This document shows, in pieces, positions 52,380-63,460 of a DNA stretch of 64,000 bases (position 1 is the first letter of the stretch; every line of letters starts with the position of its first letter). This stretch comes from Sorghum bicolor (lineage: Eukaryota > Streptophyta > Magnoliopsida > Poales > Poaceae), in assembly GCF_000003195.3 (NCBI RefSeq), contig NC_012878.2, forward strand, positions 21,528,771-21,592,770. The letters are read 5' to 3'. The position numbers and the translations under genes are program-made. Below the pieces are notes generated by a model that saw only the letters and a list, made by a program, of their open reading frames with translations, did no database searches and was not told the DNA's origin.

Positions 52380-55300
52380 CCAGGTAGTGGTAAGATATCT
52401 AGACAAGGAAAGGGTATAATGCAGCAATGGTTTCATCACAACTCCTATACGTAATGCATCAATAGATATAACTTAATCAAGTATGATTTCAAAAATTAAA
52501 GTGGGAGTCTTAAGATGCTCCGGGGCTTGCCTTTCACAAACGAGGCTGGCTCATGATTAGGGCACTCGACCTCCTCTTCGGGCTCCTCTTGTCCGGCTGG
52601 CTGGACCTCCGCTTCATGAGTGATCTCCGGGGCTTCGTGGATCGCTTGATTGATCTCGAACGAGACTGCCGCTTCCGGTGCACCTATTGCATGCACAATG
52701 AGTAAGAATGTCTGCATACTAGATGAGGATGAATGCTTGGGAGCATGATTAGAACTTCACTGGACACTCATTTACGGAATAACTCCCATAACAAGCTCAC
52801 AAAAGATGACTAACTAACTGAGCAAGATTCATCAAGTTAAATCATTAACAGCAACAACCAAATAACAGGGCAGCTCAAAGAAGCAATCATAACTAAAGCT
52901 ATACAGATCCAACAAACATGAATGAGGAAATTCTGGAAAGCTTATGAAATTGTTTACATTTCATCTTTAGATATCATAGCAAGATACACAAGTTAAACAG
53001 GTCAATTAAACAAAGTCCCAGGTTCTGTCCCATAAAAACAGAGAGCACCTAGTTATCGAACTCAAATTGGAAGAGCCATAACTTTTAAACTGTTGGACCA
53101 AATGATCCCAAATTTGAACTGTAGCTAGCTCACAAAGTTTGCAACATCTTTGGTTTAGACAAGTTAGTTAGAAAACAAAGTTATCATCAAGCAAAGGTCA
53201 GATTACTCTCTTGCTGTCCCGAACAGCTATAAACCTTTAATTAATTAGTTGATGACATAGCAAAAACATATTTAGTGTCAACCAAGTGGCTTAGATGCAC
53301 AAGCATAACCTAAGATTACCAGAACATCACATGTTGACCCCTAAACATGCAATAACAAGGCATTTATTAATTTAATTCCATAAAAGGACATAATTACAAG
53401 ATACCAGCAAGATTGCTCAGAAAAATCTACAAAAATTACTAAGGCACAAGCATGGCATCTGGACATTACTATAAAAGTTTCAGAGCAATTGCACATGCCA
53501 AACTTAAGATAAGTAATTAACAAGTAACAAGGTGCTTATTTCATAAATTAAGAAACATGGCTTAGATAGTGTCAAACAACAAATTTCAGATTATTTACAT
53601 GTTACTACTACTACTATAAACAAGCTTGACACCAAAAGAGAACACCAGCATAAGCATCAAACATTTATTATGATTTAAATATGAAAACAAGCCATAGTAC
53701 CAACATAAATTACATATTAGAGACACAGCACTCCAAAAATCATGAAATATTTATCAGAGCATTCTAATACTACTCAGAGCATAGCATAAAATTCACAGCA
53801 AAAGGAGAAGTATATCAAAAGATATGAATTTACACCTAATTAACAACATTAAATCATAACAATTATTTTTCACAGAAAACATGGTGCCTATTATATTTTT
53901 ATTAAAAACTAGACTGAGGAACTCAACGAAATTTGGATCACCTCAAGAGGATTTTTCGAACTCTAGATATGAATTTTCCAAAAATAGCACAAACCCTAAA
54001 TTCAAACTAAGGAGAGAGAGAGAGACTGACAGGGGGACCCCACCGGTCAACGGAACCCACCCGTCAGTGATCTGAGAATAGAGGCGAGGCTTGACCGCCG
54101 GAAATCTCGTCGATGGCCAAGGGAACCATCGTGTTCCCCACTCTCTTCCGCGACGACTGGTACCAAAAACCCTAACTCTACCGCACCCTAAGGACCTTGC
54201 CCTCGCGAATGGCGGCACGGCGGTGGTGTGTGGCCGACCGCTGACGTCTCTGGTTGGAGACCGGGCGAAAGAAGATCCCGACGAGCATCAGCACGACAAG
54301 GCGAAGCTTTTGGAACAAGAACAAGAAGGAATGGTGGACTACAGAGCCCTGGCCACGACACCGGTGACCACGGCGGAGAGGGCAATGCGGGCTTACCAAA
54401 GCTCGGCAGCCGCAGCCAACATGACGACGGTGACGCGGGGAAGCTGGCGGAGCACTGGGTGGAGTCGCTCGGCCGGAGATGCCGAGACACGAGCGCGCGA
54501 GCTCGCCGAAGCAGCGGCGGACGCGTGGAGAAGACGACGAGCGCGCGCGAGAGAGAGAGAGAGCCAGGGGGAAATGGCGCTGTCCATGCAACCGGGGGCG
54601 TCGTGGCGACCTGGAGGATGCGCTGGGAGCTGACAAGTGGGACCAACAGCGACGTACGGATGCCACGGGTCCGAACACGTGGCATCACCGGCGAGCTCCA
54701 CCCCACTGACGCTGCCTCCATTCAGTTATAGAAACCGACTGAAACTCGATCTTTGGCTTCGATTATCTCCTAATCCGATCGATGGTTTTGCTAGCTAATT
54801 GCTCCATGCTGTAGAGCTACATGAGGACTCCAACTTTGATTACAAGATCAAGACTTGATTCGGCCTGGATTTCAAATTAGAAGCTATCCAAACCACCCTC
54901 GAGCAAACTGGTTAGATCCCAGACTTAGAGAAATTTCTAAGTGTTGGAATCAGCCCCAATTCTGCCTTTTGGGCCACTTTTGAGCTTGCTCTACACATTT
55001 TCATGAAAAGGCCATGAAACAACTTTTGTTCCTTATGAATTTTTCTACAACTTTGCTTTAAGAAGTTTTGACATGCAAACAATTTATGAAGCACTTTTTA
55101 AAAGCCTAAGCAAAAGAGGTTTTTAGGGCCTATAAGTGAAAGTATGACTTAGGTACTTAATTTGGAGATGTGACCAACATGAGCATTGTTCCAAAAGTTG
55201 AGTTAAGCATAGATGAACTAATTACCAAAGCATAGAACACAAACATAAGCATGGTACAAACAAACATAAGCATATATAGCATATTTAAGCAAGTTAAATC

Positions 55301-55417
55301 ACACTTTTGTATAAAATGACATGACCCAAGGTAATTGATGATCATGATATGCTTATGAATATGATGATGCTCATGTTATGCATATGAATGATGCAACCAT
55401 AACACTGGGGTGTTACA
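52380..55417 (-). repeat. Element C 5' LTR, part 3 (3.0 kb, U3 end)
   Basis: Starts with the right TSD of F and ends GGTGTTACA. It is AT-rich from 52700 to 53990, then a GC- and CpG-rich block (about 54040-54720) with long overlapping frames on both strands, then AT-rich again. It is homologous to 9061-10026 (3' LTR of C) at its end and to 59130-62233 (I LTR) throughout. No TATA box could be assigned with confidence. I see no gene in it. Confidence 0.85.
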
Positions 55418-55440
55418 GCAATGGCACCAGAAATGTCGAG

Positions 55441-57102
55441 TGTTGGCATACCATAACTGTCGCTACATCAGAGAGATAACCCAAGGCAACTCGAGGGCGC
55501 CGGCCTTAGCAGTGCAGTCTGGTAACAATGATTAGGAATGCCGGATTGGCCTTCCTAACCATCCTTACTTGTGATATGCAAAGTTGTGGCACTACGCTTG
55601 AAAGTGCACAAGGATTACAATCTTAAGTAATGGTACTTAGGTACGTCAATTGATAGTTCATGGATGAACAAGTAATCCAACTGCAAGTGGACAGAACTAT
55701 CATTGTAGCATTTCAACCAGTGAGTATTCAAGGGTGTCGAATTTATAATTCCTGTAGGAAGGCAAAGGGATCAAACATGGTGTAAACATGATTACTTATT
55801 GAATGCTTGGTAGACATAGAGTAAACAGGAATAAACATGATATTCAAGATAGTGGACACACATTGGGTCAACCTCAAGGATAAAATAGAAGAGAAATAAT
55901 AAATAAAGAATAAACAAAAAAATCTAACTGAGCAGGCATGGGTCACATATAAATATGCATAGAACTATTAGCGGATCATCTAATTAGCAATAAATAGAGT
56001 TGGAACTAAGCTTAAGATGAGGGGAGATCCCCAGAGCTGGATACCCAGCCGATAGAGACTTTACAGAACTCCTATCGGAATACCTGATCATGGGGCAATG
56101 CAAAGGATGACAGAGCTGTCACTACCTTGCCACCTACCCCTCTACCTGAAAGATACCCGCACATCCACTGATTCCCGCATACCTAAACACCATGTTCACG
56201 TAATTGGAAACAACTCCTAACCCCCATGGGCCCCACCCCTTCGGAGTGACAGGCTAGGCTAAGAGCAACCATCAGAGCATAGTGAACCATCATCCCATTC
56301 CTAATTCTAATCCTAATCATACTAATCTGATAAACAATGAAGAACAATGATGAACATATCAAGAACATAGCACAAGAACTAAGAACTAGTTCATATACTA
56401 TGAACATGATAAGAACATAATCATACTCTAGTTTATATGCATAATCATATAAAGATAAATAGAACTCGCTCATGGAAGAGGATTGAATATTATTTATACC
56501 AAGAAGATCCTTTCTTCCAAGGAGACAAGCTCTCCTTGCTAGCTCTTGCCTTGCTCTACTACTAATCTAGACTAAAGATACAAGTGAGAGGTGTGAGGTA
56601 AATTGACTCCAAATGATGTGTGTGTTGAAAAGGGGAGAGTGCCTCTCTTTTTATAGTGGAACTAGGACGGCTCGTTGCATCTAAATTTGGTAGTAGGTGA
56701 AACCGTCCTATGCATGGCGGCATGCAACCGCCTGAGAAAGATAGGCCCGGTTTGCCGCCTCCAGGGGTGCGGCCGCACCCTGGGTGGGTCCCCACTGGCC
56801 ACCGCCTTCACGTGGTCGGTTTGGCTCTAGGCCTCGATCTCTCCCGTGGTTACGATCAGGCCCAGTTCTGCATTATTCGGGCCTTTCTCTATTTTCTTGG
56901 TTTGCGCATTTTTGGTACTTTGTGCTTTCTTCGTGGTATGGCACATTTTCACTTGTTGCACTATAATTCCTACAAAATATAATCACTATGGTACAAGTGG
57001 AACTTGTTAGTAATAAAATGCATGTGTGTATATAATATGATTGCTTCTTCTCCTTTTGGATCAAGTTGGCAGTTTATAATTGGTCTATAATGACTGCCAA
57101 CA
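55441..57102 (-). repeat. Element H 5' LTR (1662 bp)
   Basis: Edges TGTTGGCA and TGCCAACA form a perfect 8-bp terminal inverted repeat. Minus-strand TATAAAA at 56649-56655; GC palindrome GGGTGCGGCCGCACCC at 56765-56780, about 110 bp upstream of it. It is a different family from A-G but has the same promoter layout. Confidence 0.82.
56649..56655 (-). promoter_or_regulatory. TATA box, element H LTR
   Basis: Minus-strand CCACTATAAAAAGAG downstream of the GC palindrome. Confidence 0.65.
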
Positions 57103-57743
57103 GCAATACATGTAGATGATCTTGGACATCTATCTAAGGTGGTTCCAATGACGGTTTATCCAAGGGTGGAAAAGCTGGAAGCATATGGATCACTGACGTG
57201 GCACCCCCTCTACTCCCCCTATAAATAGAGGCTGCATCCACCCTCTCAAAAGAGAAGGTGTGTTCCAATGTAGCTCTTGCTTTCTAGTTGCAAGTGTCAG
57301 TGTTAGTCTAGTGTGGGAGTTAGAGTTGGGTCGAGCGAAGCTCGGAGTCTCCGGAGTCGTCTTCTGGAGAGTCTGGTATTCCTCTTTACCTTTTCTCTTG
57401 TAAGACTTTGAGTACTTAATATATTTACTTTTCCTTTACTTTTCTAAGTATTTACTTTCAGTATTTACTTAGTGCAATATTCTATTGTAGTATCCTAGTC
57501 TGTCTTATAGTAGTTATATACTTGCTAAGTTAGTCTTAAGTGCTTGGGTTGTTTTCTCTGTTGGTAACACGGTGCTTGGACTAGGTCATATACTTAGTCT
57601 GAGTAGTAGGAGTTAGCATAAGCGTGGTGCTTAGACTAAAGCCTGCCCTTGAATACCATCGTATCAAACGTGATAGCAGGCGGCGGCAAAGCGTGACAGG
57701 CCTCTGCTTCCCAGTAGGTTCTATTCACGTCGAATACGTTCTG
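57103..57743 (+). repeat. Element K: plus-strand Athila-like LTR fragment
   Basis: 641 bp between H and I. It has a strong promoter-like CCCCCTATAAATAGAGG (TATA at 57220-57227), a pyrimidine-rich stretch, and GCGTGGTGCTTAGA at 57622-57635, the motif found downstream of TATA in the A, D, E, F and G LTRs. Both natural ends are missing (H on the left, I on the right). No ORF. Confidence 0.6.
57220..57227 (+). promoter_or_regulatory. TATA box, LTR fragment K
   Basis: CTATAAATAGAGG, a near-consensus plant TATA box. Confidence 0.65.
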
Positions 57744-60700
57744 TGTAACAGAACCGTCCAATTTATAAGAATTCAAGTGAATTAGCGACCACGGAAGCCG
57801 TCAAGCCAATGGACTTGAACCCATATAAACCCGGTAGTCCGACGAAATCTCAAAAGACCTCGATTCAACCAACATACAACCAAGATCATACATGATCAAG
57901 CATCGCCATCACAGATTACATACATTCATCACAAAATATAGTTTTACATCACATCAGAGTTTAAGCAAGGTTATTACAAACCAGTTTGATAGCGGAAACA
58001 AGTAGTTTTAAAACATCACTCACACTCAGTTTATATTACATGCCAGTTCCATGGTCAAACCCAACAAAAGCACAACCGAAGATAAAGAAGGTGATCACGC
58101 CCATGATCTATTCATCGTCCGCAGCCGGATGATGACAGTTAGCACAGTAGCCGTGATAAACGACATCATCTGTAACAGGGGTAAATAAAACCCTGAGTAC
58201 AAGAAGGTACTCAGCTAGACTTACCCGTCATAAACTAGAAATAAAGTGACACCAAGGAGTATGCAAGGCTGATCTTGGTGGACTCGTTTGACTCACCTTT
58301 TGCATAAAAAGCCTTTGTTGTAAGTAACCCATTTAACAATATTTCAGCAGCAGGTTTATTACTTAACAACTATCCACTATATTAGCACCTGTTCTAAGCA
58401 TACACTTGAGTATTTAAGCATCACAATAATAACCATATCTAGATTATCACATAGCTATCAATATTCTCATCATAACCATTAAGTTTATTTAGAGAGTTCT
58501 ACGTGCGACTGCCCGTGCCAAGTTCTCACTATCCGGGAGAGACAGCGATTCGAATCGATTCCTATCCAGCTGGAGGGGTATTCCTAGCACTCACCCAAGC
58601 ATACTTTATGAGGGCAGCTCGGATCACCTTTAGCACAACTCCGGACCAATTCGCGGGTCCGTACAGCGCCGCATCCCCAGGGACCGCCAATCTGCCAGGG
58701 TCAGGACTCTAACCTGACACCTCGGTCTTACGCCATTGACTCCCCGCACATCCTTGCTACCAACCGGGGTGCGCACATAAACCGAACGGGGTATCCGGCC
58801 GGAGATGCACTCATAGGCTTCGCGGTCGGAATGACTTATCCGGCCAGCTAAGTGTTAGGCATGTGTTCAACATGACACGAGGACGTTACATCAATCAGTC
58901 CTTAATCGACACAGACGGGGATAGATTCACACCCAAGACCTCCATGCCTTGTTGCTGCACTATCGTCATCCCGCCCGGTCTCAAGTTCATTATTAGCACA
59001 TGGTTATTTCCACGATAGCAAATATAGCCAACCGTGATCATCATCCACCTAACTCTCGCAGGTGAGAGGAAATCACCCGGCTTCTACCGAGCTAAGCATG
59101 GCTAAGCATTATTTCGATCCTGGACCTACTTAGGTGAGGTATGAGGTGGACAAGGTAGTCATTATGCAGCAAGGGTGTCATATCAACGCCTAACACTTAA
59201 TGCAACAATATATAACCATAGTCAATTGATAGCTGAACATGATAATAAAATAGTAGGAGGCTTAAAATGCTCCGGGGCTTGCCTTCGACGTAGGTGGACG
59301 GGCGATGGTCGGGACACTCCGGCAAGTCCTCCTCCTCCTCAGCTCCTTGAGGTGGCTCCCCTTGTTGACCTTCCGACTCCGGCAGCTCGAATTCCAACAC
59401 GGTCACGCCCTTGGGTACACCTATGTATGCATGACAAGGAGATAAATATAGAGAATGCACATATGATGCATGATGTCATGATGAAGAGCCAACGGAAAAT
59501 AAGCAACGTATAACATGAGCATAAACCCCTAAGATTAAGTGAATCATGGAATAGCAAGTAAGTGCATACTTCTTCTCTGGTAGAGAGGCTAACTAGACAA
59601 GTTAAACAATCCTAGCTACTCCTACTCAGTCACTGGTTTCATGGACAAACCAACTTGTTACAAGTTTCAGCTATAACTTAAGCATCAGTTGGCCAAACTA
59701 AGCAAGTAGATACTTTCTGGAAAGCTTAGCAAATTGTCTACAATTCACTTTTAGACATCCTAGAATGATTCCCAACAGAAATAAGTTAAAATATACAAAG
59801 TTGGCTGGCTGTCCTGGAAAATCCAGAGAGCAAGCACTTTGCAGCAGCTACTTGTAACATTCATAACTTTTAAACTACTCAACCAAATGTCATGAAACTT
59901 GGACACGAAGTATATAAGCAAGTTAGATACAAGTTTGTTGTAGACAAGTTTCCCAGAAAACATCATCTTCAAATAGTTCTTAAGCAATTGCTATCAGCTA
60001 CACAGAATTGCTCTAGGAAAGGCATAAATAGCAAAAATAATATTTTGCACATAACAAGAATGTATCAAAGGGTCAATCCAATTGCACCAGTGGGTAGAAC
60101 ATATCTAAGAGACACTAGAAAACATCATGGCAAGGTCCAGACTTATTTCTATCATCACCTTTTCCATTTATTTAGTTATTAAGGTGATTTAATGATCATG
60201 CATTCCAATTGTTTTAAAAATTCTGAGAAAATTACAGCAAGCTACTTATGCTAACATAAGATTAATGTAAAAATTTTAGGATATTTGCACATACAGATTG
60301 TGAGATATAAAAATAACAAGCTAACAAAGGCATGCAAGGCATAAATGTGAAACCCTATCAAAAAGTGTCAAACAACAAATTTCAGATTTTTCCTAGCTTT
60401 GTTTACACATGAGTACAACACTCAGCAAGTTTTACCATAAAAGGAGTTATAACTTATTTATTAAAAATACCACAATGAACTCCTATTTAAACAAGAAATA
60501 ATTATAACTTCACAATCAGGCTTCCAAAAATCATGATAAATTTATCAGAGCCTATTCATATTATAAGTAACAACACCCTAAATTTGCAAGGCCCACAGAT
60601 CAACAGATCTTAAGATATAATTACCTTCTAATAAACCAAGATTAAATTATATATATTTATTTCTGCAAAAACATGGCACATTTCATATTTTTATTAAAAA

Positions 60701-62233
60701 CTAGACTCATACTGGAACCTAGCAAAATTGGAACCATGTCATTTGGATCTACAAAACTTGAGATATGAATTTTACAAAATCAACACAGGATCTGCTACAC
60801 AGTGACCAGAGATGTGAGAGGGAGAGACTGACACCTGGGACCCACGCGACAGAGAGACAGAGACAGGGGAGACGCTCGTCGCCGGCGAAACTCCAATACG
60901 GTGAGGTCTCGGTCGGATCCAAGGGCACCTACATGTTCCTCTCCTCGAGGCGGACTCAGTGACCCACTTTACCCGCGCTCTACTGGACCCTAGGGTACTC
61001 GCCGTCGGGAATGGCGGAGCAACGGTGCTGCGCGGCGTTACGCCGGCGGATCTTGGCAATGGCGACGCGGTAGAACTTCACGCCGAGCATCAGTGAGCCA
61101 AGGTAAAGCGATAGGAACAAGAATGGAGGGAAATGGTGGAGCAGAGAGGCCTGGCCACGTCGCCGGTGAGCTCGGGCGGAACTCCGGCGAGGGAGAACGG
61201 CTCGGAGCTCGGCAATGCCGCCTCACCTATGCTCGACAGTGGCCAAGGAGGTGACGCCGAGGTAGAGGAAACTTTGGCGGAGCTTTTGGCGGGCTGGCTT
61301 TGCCGGAGGCGCGGTGGAGCGGCCGGAAAAGCTCACCGAGACGATGGCGGAGCGAAATGGGAGGCTCTGGTGGAGTGGACGTCGCGTCTAAGGCACGGGG
61401 TGGCATCGTGGCGTCCAAGTGAAGGCGTCGGGGCTGACAGGTGGGGTCGCCGTCGACGTACGGCCGCCACGGGTTGTCCACGCGTCGGCCGGCTGGCGAC
61501 TGACGAAACTGAATCGCGCGATTTAGTCGTCGTCGACCGTGTCTGAAACCGAAAGTTCACTGACGTTTTACTCTCAGCTCACTCGATGGTTTTGGCTCAA
61601 ACTTGATCCTTTGGACAGAGTTACACGAGTTCTACAAGTTTGATTACACGAGCTCAGCCTAAATCAGTCTGGATTTCAAACTACAACGCTCCCAACCACC
61701 CCATGTTGAAACTGCCGATTCGTAGACTTAGCCAAATTCGGCTAAGTGTGAAATCAGCCCTGGTTTTTTGCTTGTGAGCAAATTTTGGATGTTCCATGCT
61801 TTTTCATAAAAAGTCATCAACATAACTTTTGTAGCTTATGAAATTCTCTATAACTTTGTTTCAGGTGTCATTTACATGCAAAGTCTCTAACCTCAGTTTC
61901 ATAAAACATCTTTGGAAAGAGGTCTAGGGAGTCAAATAGGTCACTCTAGGGTTAACCATGACTTAGGGGGCATTTTTGGCCAAAACCTCCAACATGAACT
62001 TTGTTCAAAATGTTGTTCTAAACCTAATTAGAGTATTTTGGAAGACATTGTTCACTTGTATGCATTGGTCACCCACTAAAGTCACTCAAAACAAGTCACA
62101 CAAGCAATTTAATTATGCATGGGACACATAAGATGACATGTGATCATGATGGATGTTTATGAATGAGCATGATGATGCTTATGTTGATGCAATGCTCATG
62201 GTTAACATGCAAGCTAACACTAGGAGTGTTACA
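57744..62233 (-). repeat. Element I 3' LTR (4490 bp)
   Basis: Edges TGTAACA and TGTTACA. Co-linear with the reassembled C LTR (about 4390 bp). A GC-rich block at about 60840-61560 produces overlapping frames on both strands; 59200-60770 is AT-rich. The last 90 bp on the right are overlapped by the end of the pol frame. Confidence 0.87.
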
Positions 62234-63460
62234 GCCCTCCCCCTTACAAAAATCTCGTCCCGAGATTTGAAAGACGTACCATTTTTCGTAGAATGAGGGA
62301 TAAGTTACTTGTAAATAGTCTTCCCTTTCCCAAGTGGCATCTCTCTCACTTTGACGGTTCCACAAAACTCTAAAGAGTTTGATCACTCTCCCACGAGTAA
62401 CTCGTTCCTTGACATCAAGAACTTGTACAGGCTTCTCTTCATAGGATAGATCAGACTGCAACTTTAGGCCTCTTGTTTCAACTCGCTCTTCGGGCACACG
62501 AAGACACTTCTTGAGTTGAGACACATGGAATACAGGGAAAATGGTTCCTAGTTCCGGAGGTAGTCGTACTTTGTAAGCTACCTTGCCACTTTTCTCGATG
62601 ATTTGATAGGGACCCACATACCTAGGGGCAAGCTTTCTTTTTACACCAAAGCGATTTACTCCCTTCATGGGCGATACCTTTAGGTACACAAAGTTACCTA
62701 CTTCAAACTCGAGTGGTTTTCTTCTTCGGTCAGCATAGCTTTTCTGCCTAGCCTGGGCAGCTTTCATGTGTTGCTGGACAATGAGAACTTGCTCTTCGTC
62801 TTCTTTGACAAAGTCAATTCCGTAGTACCTCCTTTCACCAGGCTCGACCCAGTTGAGAGGAGTTCTACACTTGCAGCCGTACAAAGCTTCAAAAGGAGCC
62901 ATTTGGATACTCTCTTAATAACTATTGTTGTAAGAGAAGTCAGCTAAGGGTAGCCATTTCTCCCATGCACCCTTGGAAGATATCACACATGCTCTCAACA
63001 TATCCTCTAAAATTTGATTCACACGCTCACTCTGACCGGAGGTTTGAGGATGGTACGCTGAACTGCGAATCAATTTCATACCAAGGAGCGAATGCAGATG
63101 CTCCCAAAAGTGAGCAGTGAACTGAGGACCCCTATCAGAAATAATGGTGCGAGGCACTCCATGCAATTTAATAATCTGAGAGAAGTATAACTCCACATAG
63201 TCGGATATTCGGTGTGTCGACTTTACGGGGATAAAATGGGCTTATTTGGTCAAACGGTCAACAATCACCCATATGGAGTCGTGTCCCTTTTGAGTAGGGG
63301 AAGGCCGACAATGAAATCCATGCTGATTTCTTCCCATTTCCAACCTGGAACTGACAAGGGTTGCAATAAACCTGTAGGTTTAAGGTGAACTGCCTTTACC
63401 CTGCAGCAAGTGTCACACCTAGCAACATAAGCTGCTATCTCCTTCTTCATCTTGGTCCAC
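62144..63460 (-). pseudogene. Element I integrase-chromodomain pseudogene
   Basis: The minus strand from the J junction shows the zinc-domain end (ARCDTCCRVKAVHLKP), GWKWEEISMDFIVGLP, a frameshift near 63270, a stop (TAA) near 63246, IISDRGPQFTAHFW, HPQTSGQSERVNQ and a TAA at about 62917. An open part of 252 codons follows with LNWVEPGERRYYGIDFV, LAPRYVGPYQI, FPVFHVSQLKKCL and the chromodomain (RGRVIKLFRVLW, DATWEREDYL). The frame then runs through the polypurine tract and 90 bp into the LTR, stopping at 62144. In C the equivalent frame stops before the tract (10072), so the extension here is probably a lost stop. Confidence 0.85.
62234..62249 (-). other. Element I polypurine tract
   Basis: Minus-strand TTGTAAGGGGGAGGGC abutting the LTR. 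Confidence 0.8.

Larger units (their letters stand above)
9061..55417 (-). mobile_element. Element C: Tekay/Del-like chromovirus, interrupted by B, D, E and F(G)
   Basis: Minus-strand Ty3/gypsy chromovirus with LTRs ending TGTTACA. After removing the nested elements its 5' LTR is about 4.39 kb and its internal part about 6.66 kb. Order on the minus strand: 5' LTR (55417-26045, split by F and E), Met-type primer site, coiled-coil ORF, gag, protease, RT, RNase H, integrase (split by D), chromodomain, polypurine tract, 3' LTR (10026 leftwards, cut by B at 9061). All coding parts carry stops or frameshifts. It sits on the primer site of H; the 5 bp right of its LTR are GCAAT. Confidence 0.88.
55418..57102 (-). 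mobile_element. Element H: 5' LTR and primer-site stub of an Athila-type element
   Basis: Minus-strand LTR (55441-57102) preceded on its left by 23 bp of internal sequence, including a decayed tRNA-Asp primer site (GCAATGGCACCA at 55418-55429). Chromovirus C is inserted inside that primer site, and the rest of H lies beyond C, outside the window. Confidence 0.75.
57744..63460 (-). mobile_element. Element I: second Tekay/Del-like chromovirus, 3' part
   Basis: Complete 4490-bp 3' LTR plus polypurine tract and the integrase/chromodomain end of pol, then cut by J at 63461. Same family as C but diverged. Its LTR gives empty-site counterparts for the E and F insertion points in C (near 58852 and 59130). 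Confidence 0.87.

Noticed and set aside
54091..54731. Long ORFs on both strands in the GC-rich block of the C LTR (also 9045-9341 and 60772-61560)
   Set aside because: Up to five frames are open at once in CpG-rich DNA. Frames are not kept between C and I, and no motif is recognisable.
55441..57102. H as a solo LTR
   Set aside because: The left neighbour is a primer-site remnant rather than a TSD, and the 5-bp flanks (TCGAG and GCAAT) do not match.
57103..57743. Host gene promoter and 5' UTR suggested by the good TATA box
   Set aside because: The fragment carries the LTR motif GCGTGGTGCTTAGA, has no ORF, and is bounded by retroelements on both sides. An LTR fragment is simpler.
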